Assembly: GCF_018598585.1 (NCBI RefSeq)
Contig: NZ_JAHESD010000043.1
Coordinates: 1 to 51,227, forward strand
Length of the DNA stretch: 51,227 bases
Direction: 5' to 3'
Source: Chryseosolibacter indicum
GTDB taxonomy: Bacteria > Bacteroidota > Bacteroidia > Cytophagales > Cyclobacteriaceae
Shown: positions 18,622 to 26,426 of the stretch, one piece after another
Position numbering within the stretch: the first letter of the stretch is position 1
How the letters are laid out: every line of letters starts with the position of its first letter
Made by a program: the position numbers and the translations under genes
Notes under the pieces: generated by a model
What the model was told of the DNA's origin: nothing
Database searches by the model: none
Seen by the model: the letters and a program-made list of their open reading frames with translations, nothing else

Positions 18622-19206
18622 ATGAAATTCAAATCTCTGATCATCGCAGCGCTTGTAATGGTAGTGAGCTCAGCTGTAGCATTTGCAGGTGAGGATGAGC
18701 CTAAGAAAACCGGTCTTGCCGTATTCCCAGTTAAAGGAACTGAAGTATTTAAGTTAGTTTATAAGGGAGAAACTACTGGCAAGGTGAAACTGAACATTTA
18801 CAATGCTTCAGGTGCTTTGATTTTAACAGAGGTGATTAATGGAGTAGATGGTTTTATCTGCCCTCTTAATTTCACAGGTCTTGCAAATGGTGAATATACT
18901 GTTGAAGTAATAGATGCTCTTGGTAAAAAAGCTGAAAAAGTTGTTTACCAACCTAAAAGAAGCATCAAACATATTCACGTAAGCAAGATGAACAATGAAG
19001 CAGGTAAGTTCCTTGTTGCTATCGCTAACACTGGTAGTGATGTTATCAACTTGAAAATCTATGATAACAACAACAACCTGGTTTACTCTGAAAGCAAAGA
19101 AATCTCTGGTGACTTTGCACAACTTTACAAACTGGCTAACGTTTCACCTTCATATACGTTTGAAGTAACAGATAAGACTGGTTATACAAAGTCGATTAAA
19201 TTCTAA
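18622..19206 (+). CDS. Secreted two-domain beta protein, T9SS-sorting-domain-like (paralogue 2)
   Basis: The 194-residue product starts at the ATG at 18622, giving signal peptide MKFKSLIIAALVMVVSSAVAFAG; an upstream in-frame ATG (18568) would add 18 polar residues and bury this signal. It has the same two beta units as the preceding paralogue: VKLNIYNASGALILTEV with LANGEYTVEVIDALGK, then INLKIYDNNNNLVYSES with YTFEVTDKTGYTKSIKF. It has its own promoter-like element and its own terminator, so it is an independent transcription unit. Probably an abundant periplasmic or surface protein; role unknown. Confidence 0.72.
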   Translation: MKFKSLIIAALVMVVSSAVAFAGEDEPKKTGLAVFPVKGTEVFKLVYKGETTGKVKLNIYNASGALILTEVINGVDGFICPLNFTGLANGEYTVEVIDALGKKAEKVVYQPKRSIKHIHVSKMNNEAGKFLVAIANTGSDVINLKIYDNNNNLVYSESKEISGDFAQLYKLANVSPSYTFEVTDKTGYTKSIKF

Positions 19207-19235
19207 GATACTAAAGATAGTTTGGGTAAGTAGTT

Positions 19236-19268
19236 TAAAAAGCCTTCCTGCTAGCAGGGGGCTTTTTT
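19236..19268 (+). terminator. Intrinsic terminator of paralogue 2
   Basis: A hairpin with arms AAAAAGC/GCTTTTTT and inner CCTG/CAGG around a CTAG loop is followed by a T run. It is 30 bases after the stop at 19206. Confidence 0.85.
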
Positions 19269-19320
19269 CGTTTTATTTGATTTAAATGTTTGCTATCATT
19301 GATAATATTTAACTATCACA

Positions 19321-20205
19321 ATGAAGCCAGGCATCTTAATACTTTTAAACATCATTGTGTGTGTTTCATGCACACAACGTAATGATGAGTCTCTCTTCAA
19401 ATCTGAAGATCTAACAGCTGAAAACATTTTTACCAACAATATAGAAGGCCCTGCTTTTGATAAAGCTGGTAACCTTTATGTTGTCAACTATCAGAAAGAT
19501 GGCACAATCGGGTTGGTTAAGCCTGATGGAGAAGTTCAATTATTCGTTACTTTGCCTGAAGGTAGCACAGCTAATAGCATTCAATTTAATAGTGATGGCG
19601 ATATGTTTCTCGCCGACTTCTCAGGACATAACGTATTGAAGATTGATATGAAGAGTAGAGAGATTACAACCTTTGTTCATAACGATGCCTTCAATCAACC
19701 AAATGATCTTACAATAAATAAGAAAGACCAGCTTTTTGCTTCTGATCCTAATTGGAAGGAGAGTACGGGTAAGATATGGCGAGTAGATCCTGATGGATCT
19801 TCAGTATTACTTGCCGACAGCATGGGAACGACCAATGGTATTACATTAAGTCCTGATGAGAAAACGCTGTATGTAAATGAGAGTGTTCAAAGAAAGATCT
19901 GGGCTTTTGATGTTGATGACGATGGCAATATTTCTAATAAGAGATTGTTTGCAGAATTCAACGATTTTGGATTTGATGGAATGAAGTGCGATAAGCAAGG
20001 CAACCTCTATGCTACTCGTTATGGAAAGGGGACAATTGCAGTTTTGTCACCTAAAGGTGAAGTAATTCGTGAAGTAGAACTCAAGGGTAAAAGTTGTAGC
20101 AATCTTGTCTTCGGGGGAAAAGATGGAAAGACTGTATTTGTTACTCTTCAGGATAGGAAGGGCATGGAGAAGTTTACTAATGATATTCCAGGTAAAGGAT
20201 ATTAG
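19321..20205 (+). CDS. SMP-30/gluconolactonase-like beta-propeller lipoprotein
   Basis: The 294-residue protein has a short signal peptide with lipobox (IVCVSC, Cys at residue 17), so it is predicted to be a lipoprotein. The rest forms a six-bladed propeller of the SMP-30/gluconolactonase/NHL type: EGPAFDKAGNLYVVNYQKDG, NSIQFNSDGDMFLADFSGHN, PNDLTINKKDQLFASDPNW, TNGITLSPDEKTLYVNES, and GFDGMKCDKQGNLYATRYG. The calcium/metal-binding E, N and D positions of SMP-30 (EGP, PND, D..K) appear kept, consistent with a lactone hydrolase, but the substrate cannot be read from sequence. It follows the preceding terminator and is probably monocistronic. Confidence 0.88.
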   Translation: MKPGILILLNIIVCVSCTQRNDESLFKSEDLTAENIFTNNIEGPAFDKAGNLYVVNYQKDGTIGLVKPDGEVQLFVTLPEGSTANSIQFNSDGDMFLADFSGHNVLKIDMKSREITTFVHNDAFNQPNDLTINKKDQLFASDPNWKESTGKIWRVDPDGSSVLLADSMGTTNGITLSPDEKTLYVNESVQRKIWAFDVDDDGNISNKRLFAEFNDFGFDGMKCDKQGNLYATRYGKGTIAVLSPKGEVIREVELKGKSCSNLVFGGKDGKTVFVTLQDRKGMEKFTNDIPGKGY

Positions 20206-20387
20206 TAGTTTATCAGCCCTTGTACAATCAGTCTTAAGAAAAGTACCGTAACAGCGAGAAATAAAAATAGTCGTAGGTAGTACTATACTTTTCTTTAGAC
20301 CTTGTCATACATTTTTAATGTAAAGGTTTTTCAGGGATAGGCCTGTACTTTTTTGTGCGTTAATATTTATCAAAATTCTTACATCTC

Positions 20388-20774
20388 TTAGTCCTCGTAA
20401 AGTTCAAGGGGCAGGTTATCCGGATCACTGAAAAAAGTAAACCGCTTTCCTGTGTACTCATCTACCCGTACGGGTTCGGTCTCTATTTTATTTTGCTTAA
20501 GTAAGCTTATGGCAGAATCTATATCAGTCACGCGAAACGCCAGGTGGCGTAACCCTCTTGCTTCTGGTCTTGATACGCGGGCAGGTGGGCTAGGAAAAGA
20601 AAAAAGTTCTATAACATACTGATTTCCTACTGCCAGATCTAACTTCCATGAGTTTCTTTCTTCACGATAATGTTCTGCAAGAATGGTTAGGCCCAGAATC
20701 TCCGTATAGAAGTGTTTACTGCGTGTATAGTCTGAGCAGATAATTGCAACGTGGTGTATACCTTTTAAAAGCAT
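20388..20774 (-). CDS. VOC family protein (YaeR/GloA2-like)
   Basis: The 128-residue protein is a single glyoxalase/vicinal-oxygen-chelate unit. It begins GIHHVAIICSDYTRSKHFYTEILGLTIL with the metal-ligand histidine, contains the GLRHLAFRVTDID second-half motif, and ends with FSDPDNLPLELYE carrying the metal-ligand glutamate. This arrangement matches the YaeR/SMU.1112c branch, whose physiological substrate is not established. It is divergent from the DUF456 gene, with 46 bases between start codons. Confidence 0.92.
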   Translation of the reverse strand: MLLKGIHHVAIICSDYTRSKHFYTEILGLTILAEHYREERNSWKLDLAVGNQYVIELFSFPSPPARVSRPEARGLRHLAFRVTDIDSAISLLKQNKIETEPVRVDEYTGKRFTFFSDPDNLPLELYED

Positions 20775-20820
20775 CTTAAATCAGATAAAAGTTTATATTT
20801 AACTTATTGAAACAATACTT

Positions 20821-21312
20821 ATGGATGTACTGTGGATTGCCCTGGGTGTCATTCTAATGTTAGCTGGTATTGCCGGCTGTATTCTTCCGCTTCTTCCAGG
20901 CCCTCCGCTCTGCTATTTAGCATTGTTACTGCAGCAATTAAAAGAAGACTCCCCTTATAATTCAAAATTCCTATGGATTTGGGCAGGTATTACCGTAGTA
21001 GTCACAGTGCTTGATTACGTAGTACCGGTTTACGGAACAAAACGTTACGGAGGCTCAAAATATGGAATCTGGGGATGCACCATAGGATTGGTCGTAGGCT
21101 TATTTCTCGGGCCGATTGGAATTATTCTCGGGCCATTTATTGGAGCAATGGTAGGTGAACTTATTGCCAATTCCGATTCCGAAAAAGCTTTAAAGGCTGC
21201 ATTGGGTTCTTTTGTTGGCTTTCTTGTAGGAATTTTATTAAAGCTGATTGTGTGTTTTGTAATGATATATTACTTCATCATATCGTTCTGGAACAGCGAT
21301 ATCGGCTATTGA
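20821..21312 (+). CDS. DUF456 family membrane protein
   Basis: The 163-residue product has about five membrane helices and the DUF456 pattern: GVILMLAGIAGCILPLLPGPPLCYLALL at the N-terminus, DYVVPVYGTKRYGGSKYGIWG, a glycine-rich LFLGPIGIILGPFIGAMVGEL helix pair, and ALKAALGSFVGFLVGILLK. Function of the family is unknown. It precedes a UspA gene by 75 bases on the same strand and may share its promoter. Confidence 0.9.
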   Translation: MDVLWIALGVILMLAGIAGCILPLLPGPPLCYLALLLQQLKEDSPYNSKFLWIWAGITVVVTVLDYVVPVYGTKRYGGSKYGIWGCTIGLVVGLFLGPIGIILGPFIGAMVGELIANSDSEKALKAALGSFVGFLVGILLKLIVCFVMIYYFIISFWNSDIGY

Positions 21313-21387
21313 GCTGACTTTTATCATTTTAATTTAGCGGCTAAATAGTTACTTTTACCATACGTATATAAACCACATTTAGCATAC

Positions 21388-22245
21388 ATGAAAAAAATAC
21401 TAGTACCTACTGACTTTTCTAAGTCAGCCCAGAATGCCATAGATGTTGCATCAGATATAGCAAAAAAAGGAAGTGCAGAAGTTATTTTGCTTCACGTAGT
21501 GGAGGAGGCAGCTGGTAGTTCTTTTAATATCGAGGGTGAAGTGGATATATCAGGTAACTGGGAAGACAAGCTCTTCACAATGAAGCTTATAGAGCGCGGA
21601 AAGAAACAACTTGCCAAAGTTGCTGAAGAGCTAAAGCAAGCTGGGGCAAAGGTTCGTACAGAATTACGCTTAGGTACTCCGTTTCATGGTATGAGAACTA
21701 TAATAACGGATTATAAAGTAGATCTCGTAGTTATGGGAACAGCAGGCCACTCGAAGTTGGAGGAAATGATCATAGGTACCAATACCGAGAAAGTGGTGCG
21801 CCATGCGCAATGCCCCGTTCTTACAGTTCACAAAAAGCCCGCAAAAACAGAATTTAAGAATATCGTCTATGCTACTTCTATGAGCAAAGATGAAGAGGTC
21901 TTCAGTAAAATAATAAGACGTACACAGACGTTGTATAATTCAACTGTTCACCTGGTAAGAGTAAACACACCGGGTAACTTCCAGCGCGATGCCGTTGTAA
22001 AAAAGTACATGCAGGATTTTGCTAAGAAGCTTAGACTTGAAAACTATACGATTAACGTTTTTAACGATCTTAGTGAAGAAGAAGGTATCATTTACTTTGC
22101 AGATAGCATAGATGCTGATCTGATAGGTATGGCTACGCATGGCCGGACAGGGTTTGCACACGTGCTCGCAGGAAGTATCGCGGAAGATGTAGTTTCCCAT
22201 GCTAAAAGACCTGTGCTTACTTATGTAACGAAGAGCAGAAGTTAA
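21388..22245 (+). CDS. Universal stress protein, two UspA domains
   Basis: The 285-residue protein is two UspA units in tandem. Unit 1 (1-148) has KILVPTDFSKSAQNAIDVA and the ATP-binding motif VVMGTAGHSKLEEMIIGTNTEKVVRHAQCPVLTV. Unit 2 (about 155-285) has the corresponding IGMATHGRTGFAHVLAGSIAEDVVSHAKRPVLTY. The G-x2-G-x9-G-S/T spacing of ATP-binding Usps is seen in both. It is a cytoplasmic stress-response protein of general type. A terminator follows. A second tandem Usp is encoded at 40439-41257. Confidence 0.93.
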   Translation: MKKILVPTDFSKSAQNAIDVASDIAKKGSAEVILLHVVEEAAGSSFNIEGEVDISGNWEDKLFTMKLIERGKKQLAKVAEELKQAGAKVRTELRLGTPFHGMRTIITDYKVDLVVMGTAGHSKLEEMIIGTNTEKVVRHAQCPVLTVHKKPAKTEFKNIVYATSMSKDEEVFSKIIRRTQTLYNSTVHLVRVNTPGNFQRDAVVKKYMQDFAKKLRLENYTINVFNDLSEEEGIIYFADSIDADLIGMATHGRTGFAHVLAGSIAEDVVSHAKRPVLTYVTKSRS

Positions 22246-22268
22246 CTAAGGAAATTCTATAAATTGAG

Positions 22269-22291
22269 AGCCCCTTATTGGGGCTTTTTTT
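22269..22291 (+). terminator. Intrinsic terminator after the UspA gene
   Basis: A six-base-pair stem AGCCCC/GGGGCT with a TTATT loop is followed directly by a run of seven T. It ends only 3 bases before the DnaJ-like start codon at 22295, so the downstream gene needs read-through or an unusually close promoter. Confidence 0.85.
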
Positions 22292-22294
22292 ATC

Positions 22295-23098
22295 ATGAAG
22301 GATTACTATGCAATTTTAGGAGTTCACAAGCAGGCAAGTGAAGTCGAAATAAAAAGAGCTTTTCGAAGATTGGCTGTACAATTCCATCCTGATAAAAATC
22401 CTGATCCTTCAGCTGAGCAGCAGTTCAAAGAAATAAATGAAGCTTATGAAGTACTAAGCGATTCCACCGCAAAAGCTCTGTATGATGCAAGGATGTCTGA
22501 TCCATTTGCCGGAAGCATACCTATGCAACCGCGGCCTCCCGCTCATCGCGATCCTGCCTATCGGAAAAGAAGGCCGAATTATAAGGTTAAGACTGAACGC
22601 GAAAGAATGTTTGAGTTAATGGCAGCGTACTTACCTCTCGCCAATAAAGTGGTTTATATTACGTTTGCCTTGTGTTTGGTTCTTGTTGTTGATTTTATAC
22701 TTCCTCCGCGCGAGCTCATTGCCACGATTATAGAAGCAGATTCAGAAAAGGCATTTAATGGAAGAAATACGGAGGCGTGGTGGCTTATTAAAACAAATAG
22801 GGGGGAAGAAGTGAGAATACCGTATCAGTATGCTAATCATTTCGAAGCGGGTAGTGCGGTTTATATTGTTAACTCGTTGATCCTTCACGTTCCTTTCCGG
22901 GTGGCAAGTGCAACCAAACAAATAGGAATAACCAAATCAATTTACGGTACTTTCAGCTTTGCACCGCTTTCACTGCTGGCTACTTCATGTTTTGGTATAC
23001 TCCATAGAAAACGGATTGACTATGGATTTAATGCAGGAGTGATTAGCTTTATGCTCTTAATATTAACTGGTGTTATTTACACAATGATACATTTATGA
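22295..23098 (+). CDS. Membrane-anchored J-domain protein
   Basis: Residues 3-68 are a complete DnaJ domain with the HPD tripeptide at 31-33 (FHPDKNPD) and [13 protein letters not shown], able to stimulate an Hsp70. The rest lacks the Gly/Phe, zinc-finger and C-terminal substrate domains of true DnaJ. Instead it has about three membrane helices, near 115-135, 210-230 and 245-265, around a small soluble section with a few beta strands. It is therefore a type III J-protein tethered to the membrane. Its stop overlaps the SUI1 start (ATGA at 23095-23098), suggesting translational coupling. Confidence 0.88.
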   Translation: MKDYYAILGVHKQASEVEIKRAFRRLAVQFHPDKNPDPSAEQQFKEINEAYEVLSDSTAKALYDARMSDPFAGSIPMQPRPPAHRDPAYRKRRPNYKVKTERERMFELMAAYLPLANKVVYITFALCLVLVVDFILPPRELIATIIEADSEKAFNGRNTEAWWLIKTNRGEEVRIPYQYANHFEAGSAVYIVNSLILHVPFRVASATKQIGITKSIYGTFSFAPLSLLATSCFGILHRKRIDYGFNAGVISFMLLILTGVIYTMIHL

Positions 23099-23445
23099 GT
23101 AAGAAAAACGATTGGAAAAAAAGAGAAGGCGTTGTTTACTCTACAGATTCAAGTTTTCAGTTTGAGTATCAGTCGTCTGGGGAAAATATGACACTTCCGC
23201 CGAAGCAACAAAAGCTTAAGGTTTCGCTTGATAAAAGCGGGAGGGCAGGCAAGCAAGTAACACTCATTAGTGGTTTTATTGGAACAACACAGGACCTTGA
23301 AGCCTTGACAAAAATGCTTAAATCAAAGTGTGGCGTCGGCGGTTCATCCAAAGATGGTGAAATTCTTATTCAAGGTGATGTGCGTGACAAAGCAGTTGAT
23401 ATTCTGACAAAAGAGGGATATCAGGCTAAGCGTGTAGGCGGCTAA
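23095..23445 (+). CDS. SUI1/eIF1-like translation factor (YciH type)
   Basis: The 116-residue product ends with a SUI1 domain: [43 protein letters not shown] and GYQAKRVGG, matching YciH. Members bind the 30S subunit and influence initiation fidelity. It starts inside the J-domain gene stop. Its own stop overlaps by 3 bases the stop of the convergent response-regulator gene. Confidence 0.93.
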   Translation: MSKKNDWKKREGVVYSTDSSFQFEYQSSGENMTLPPKQQKLKVSLDKSGRAGKQVTLISGFIGTTQDLEALTKMLKSKCGVGGSSKDGEILIQGDVRDKAVDILTKEGYQAKRVGG

Positions 23446-24221
23446 GTTTTACGCACGCCATCAAACCATTCTTTAAAATCGTTTACTTTTTCCCTGCTTA
23501 CAATAATTTCTTTGTCGAATTCCTGCTGTAAGATTATTTTTAATCTGCTGTTAGAATAAACAATTACGTCCTTTACTGCATTAATATTAACGATAAAGGT
23601 TCTGTTGAGCCGAAAGAAAACAGCAGGGTCAAGAATATCCTCAAGTGCTTCGAGCGTATAGTCAATAATAAATTTTTTGTTTTGAGTTGTTAATAGAAAC
23701 GCATCTCTACCTTCGGCATAAAGTAAACTGATATTTTCCGCAGTAATAGAACGGATATGTTCTCCTAATTTTACCATGAACCTGGTCTTATAGTCTTTGG
23801 TTTTTAAGCTGGAAAATGCGTGTTGAATTTTCTGGCTTTGGTCCTGGCCAGGTTGAAGTTGTTCCCGAAGCGTCTCCAACTTTTGTAAACTGGCAGAAAG
23901 ATCAGTAAATGTGATGGGCTTTAATAAATAATCGATGCTGTTTACTTTAAAAGCATCGAGGGCAAACTCATTAAACGCTGTAGTGAATATTACTGGTTTC
24001 TTCACCTTTACCTGCTGAAAAACCTGAAAGCTTAAACCATCAATAAGTTGAATGTCCATGAAGATCAAATCAATCAGTTCCTGATTTATCTGCAGCCACT
24101 CAACAGTGCTTCTCACGGAATCTAATCTTGCAAGCACCTTTGTATTAGCATCATATTTAAGCAGATAGCGTTCTAATTTCTCTGCAGCTGGTGCCTCGTC
24201 TTCAACTATAATTACCTTCAT
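23442..24221 (-). CDS. LytTR family response regulator
   Basis: The 259-residue regulator has a receiver domain at 1-120 with acidic residues at 7-9 (VEDE), phosphoacceptor Asp56 (LIFMDIQL), TTAFNEFALDAF and a DYLLKP lysine motif. A LytTR DNA-binding domain follows at about 155-257, including KKFIIDYTLEALEDIL and FFRLNRTFIVNINAV. It is the response output of the two LytS-like genes immediately upstream, 9 bases away. Its target is not visible, although autoregulation of the operon is possible. Confidence 0.94.
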   Translation of the reverse strand: MKVIIVEDEAPAAEKLERYLLKYDANTKVLARLDSVRSTVEWLQINQELIDLIFMDIQLIDGLSFQVFQQVKVKKPVIFTTAFNEFALDAFKVNSIDYLLKPITFTDLSASLQKLETLREQLQPGQDQSQKIQHAFSSLKTKDYKTRFMVKLGEHIRSITAENISLLYAEGRDAFLLTTQNKKFIIDYTLEALEDILDPAVFFRLNRTFIVNINAVKDVIVYSNSRLKIILQQEFDKEIIVSREKVNDFKEWFDGVRKT

Positions 24222-24230
24222 CTGGGTTTC

Positions 24231-25307
24231 TCAAACTTCTTCTGCGATACGTATTAACGGTAATTTAATATAATTTTCGTCGTATGCTTTTACCCTGATA
24301 ACCGGCAAGTCAGTGTAAAGCGTGTAAGACTTCTGTAGTCTTGTTATTGCATTTGTACTTGTTTCATGAAGAATTAGCCGTTCGTTAAGCTTGGCTTGCA
24401 CTGTAAGATAATCATCCTCAATATAACAGTTAATGACAAATGGTTCAAAGCGTGTGACGATGGTGTTTCTAACCATACTTTCGATAATGATAGGTAGAGA
24501 ACCTGGTACTAACACCGCATCCAGTTCATTCTCATCAAAAGTGGGGTTAAATTTTATCTGTCCATAATACTTTTCGTTAAGCAGTCTTACAATATTCCTT
24601 GCTGCATTAACCTCTTCTGACACAGTAACAACTTCCTGGTAGCGATTGGTAAGAACATAACGATATGTACTGGCCAGGCAATCAATATATTCCTCTGCCT
24701 GATCAATGTCCCGATACATGAGCGCAATAGTACTTTCCAGGCTCTCATAAAGCAGATCCGGATTTATTTCGTTTTTAAATTCCATCATTTCCATCTCAAG
24801 CACCTGTTGTTGTTGCTTTTCAGAGTTTATTTTTATCGTGTTTTCTTTCTGTAGGTAGTAATTGCTGAAGTACAGAACGTTATATAGCAACGCTGTTACA
24901 ATGAAGATTATCGTAAATATCAGTAGTTGAGTGGTGCTGATGCTGAATCCGTAAACAGTGTTGAAATAAATTTTAAGACACGTAACAACAAGCAGTAGGG
25001 TTAACCCTGTTGTAACGAGAAGTTGAATAATTATTCTTGAAAGTGAAAAATCAGATTTAAGATATTTATGAGTCAGTATAATAATAAAGCGGATACTTTC
25101 GAATGCAATGTAAGATAAGCCAATGCATACATATACTTCCTCGCTGCTGAAGAGATCGTTGATTTGCGTTACATTATTGTTGATCAGAAGTATCAAAAGG
25201 TAGATCAATACACCATAAATAACAGGTGCAATTATTCTAAAGAGCGGATTATTGATAAAGTACCGCTTAATTTCTTTATGAAATGCTGCCGATGGTAACT
25301 TACTCAT
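24231..25307 (-). CDS. Degenerate LytS/YehU-type histidine kinase (pseudokinase)
   Basis: The 358-residue protein has about four N-terminal membrane helices (residues 25-150), a coiled segment, and a region aligned with the His_kinase domain of LytS-type proteins. The H-box reads INPDLLYESL, so Asp184 stands where the phosphoacceptor histidine should be. The N-box reads MVRNTIVTRF: Asn281 remains but the flanking E and KHN are lost, and the G-box is not recognisable. It should therefore not autophosphorylate. It overlaps the stop of the intact kinase by 4 bases (ATGA) and precedes the LytTR regulator, so a role as a regulatory partner is plausible. Confidence 0.8.
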   Translation of the reverse strand: MSKLPSAAFHKEIKRYFINNPLFRIIAPVIYGVLIYLLILLINNNVTQINDLFSSEEVYVCIGLSYIAFESIRFIIILTHKYLKSDFSLSRIIIQLLVTTGLTLLLVVTCLKIYFNTVYGFSISTTQLLIFTIIFIVTALLYNVLYFSNYYLQKENTIKINSEKQQQQVLEMEMMEFKNEINPDLLYESLESTIALMYRDIDQAEEYIDCLASTYRYVLTNRYQEVVTVSEEVNAARNIVRLLNEKYYGQIKFNPTFDENELDAVLVPGSLPIIIESMVRNTIVTRFEPFVINCYIEDDYLTVQAKLNERLILHETSTNAITRLQKSYTLYTDLPVIRVKAYDENYIKLPLIRIAEEV

Positions 25308-26383
25308 GCTGAGAATTTATGTTCTGCAAACTCAGTGGCTGAATGAATAACAGGTAAAGAGACCATAAACTTTTCATCATCCTTTATTTGTATAGCAGTA
25401 TTGGTAAAAAACTGGTAACGTCTTTTAATGTTTTCCAGCCCCACATGAAATGAGTTAATTGATTTACTGCTCTCGGTCTTGGTATTTATTACTTTTAAAA
25501 ATGTATTGTCTTGCGCTGTAATGTAAATGAAGAGTTTTTTGTCGCCTGAAAGATTATTGTGCTTTACTGCGTTCTCTACCAGCATCTGCAATGTCAACGG
25601 AGGAATTTTAGTATTCATAATACCCGAAGGCACATTGATATCCAAATCAAGTTGTTGTTGAAATCGTATTCTTAGCAAGTAATAATACGACTTTACAAAT
25701 TCTAACTCATCTTTTAGTAACACATACTTCTTATCCTGAGTAGAAAGTATATATTGATAGGTTTGTGCTAACCTTCTTATAAACTGCTCCGCTGATGGCA
25801 GGTCTTTGAATAGAAGCGATGAAATTGTATTAAGACTATTAAACAGATAATGAGGACTTACCTGTGCTTTCAGTGCTTCAAACTGTAGTTCCAATTGCCT
25901 TCTTTCGTTCTGTAAGTTTTCAATTTGTGCTACTGCGTAATGTTGGTAAGAGTAGAGCAAGGCATAGATTATCTTATAAATGAATACAGATGCAAGCATG
26001 AGTATTCCAATCTTCCAAATAACATCATCATCGTTTACTGAAAGGCCTCTTCCAAACACGTTTACAGGAAAAATATTGGTGAAAAGAACTGCTGAAGCTA
26101 AACAAATAGCAAGGGAAATAATTACGTTAACAAAATAACCTGTAATAAATCTGGCTGCAAAATTATTCTTCCATGCTATCCATCTATCCAGTAAAGTATT
26201 TGCCAGATATATCGAAGAGCTCACTATTGCTCCTGTTAATATGCTTAACAGGATGCCATTGAGGTTTTCTGAAACAGAAAGAAATTTGCCACTCTCGCTA
26301 AAGTAAAGGTATCCATAGAAGAGCACCATGAGAATAGCCCCTACAGTAATGATAAAGGTCCACTTCCGGAAAATCACTTGCAT
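25304..26383 (-). CDS. LytS/YehU-type sensor histidine kinase
   Basis: The 359-residue kinase has about four membrane helices in its first 150 residues, a short coiled coil, and the family's kinase region. The phosphoacceptor is His178 in the H-box SPHYLFNSL. The ATP-binding N-box is MLVENAVKHN with Asn272, and a glycine in GLENIKRRY completes the site. No sensory domain besides the membrane part is seen, so the stimulus is unknown. It is translationally coupled to the pseudokinase and lies 43 bases downstream of the SDYY-repeat protein. Confidence 0.94.
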   Translation of the reverse strand: MQVIFRKWTFIITVGAILMVLFYGYLYFSESGKFLSVSENLNGILLSILTGAIVSSSIYLANTLLDRWIAWKNNFAARFITGYFVNVIISLAICLASAVLFTNIFPVNVFGRGLSVNDDDVIWKIGILMLASVFIYKIIYALLYSYQHYAVAQIENLQNERRQLELQFEALKAQVSPHYLFNSLNTISSLLFKDLPSAEQFIRRLAQTYQYILSTQDKKYVLLKDELEFVKSYYYLLRIRFQQQLDLDINVPSGIMNTKIPPLTLQMLVENAVKHNNLSGDKKLFIYITAQDNTFLKVINTKTESSKSINSFHVGLENIKRRYQFFTNTAIQIKDDEKFMVSLPVIHSATEFAEHKFSA

Positions 26384-26426
26384 CTTCTTAAACTTGTAAT
26401 CTAAGATACTACTTATATTGAATTAG

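Noticed and set aside
24231-25307. The LytS-like second gene as a pseudogene
   Set aside because: The reading frame is full-length with intact membrane helices and a coupled start, so loss of the histidine is treated as functional divergence rather than gene decay.
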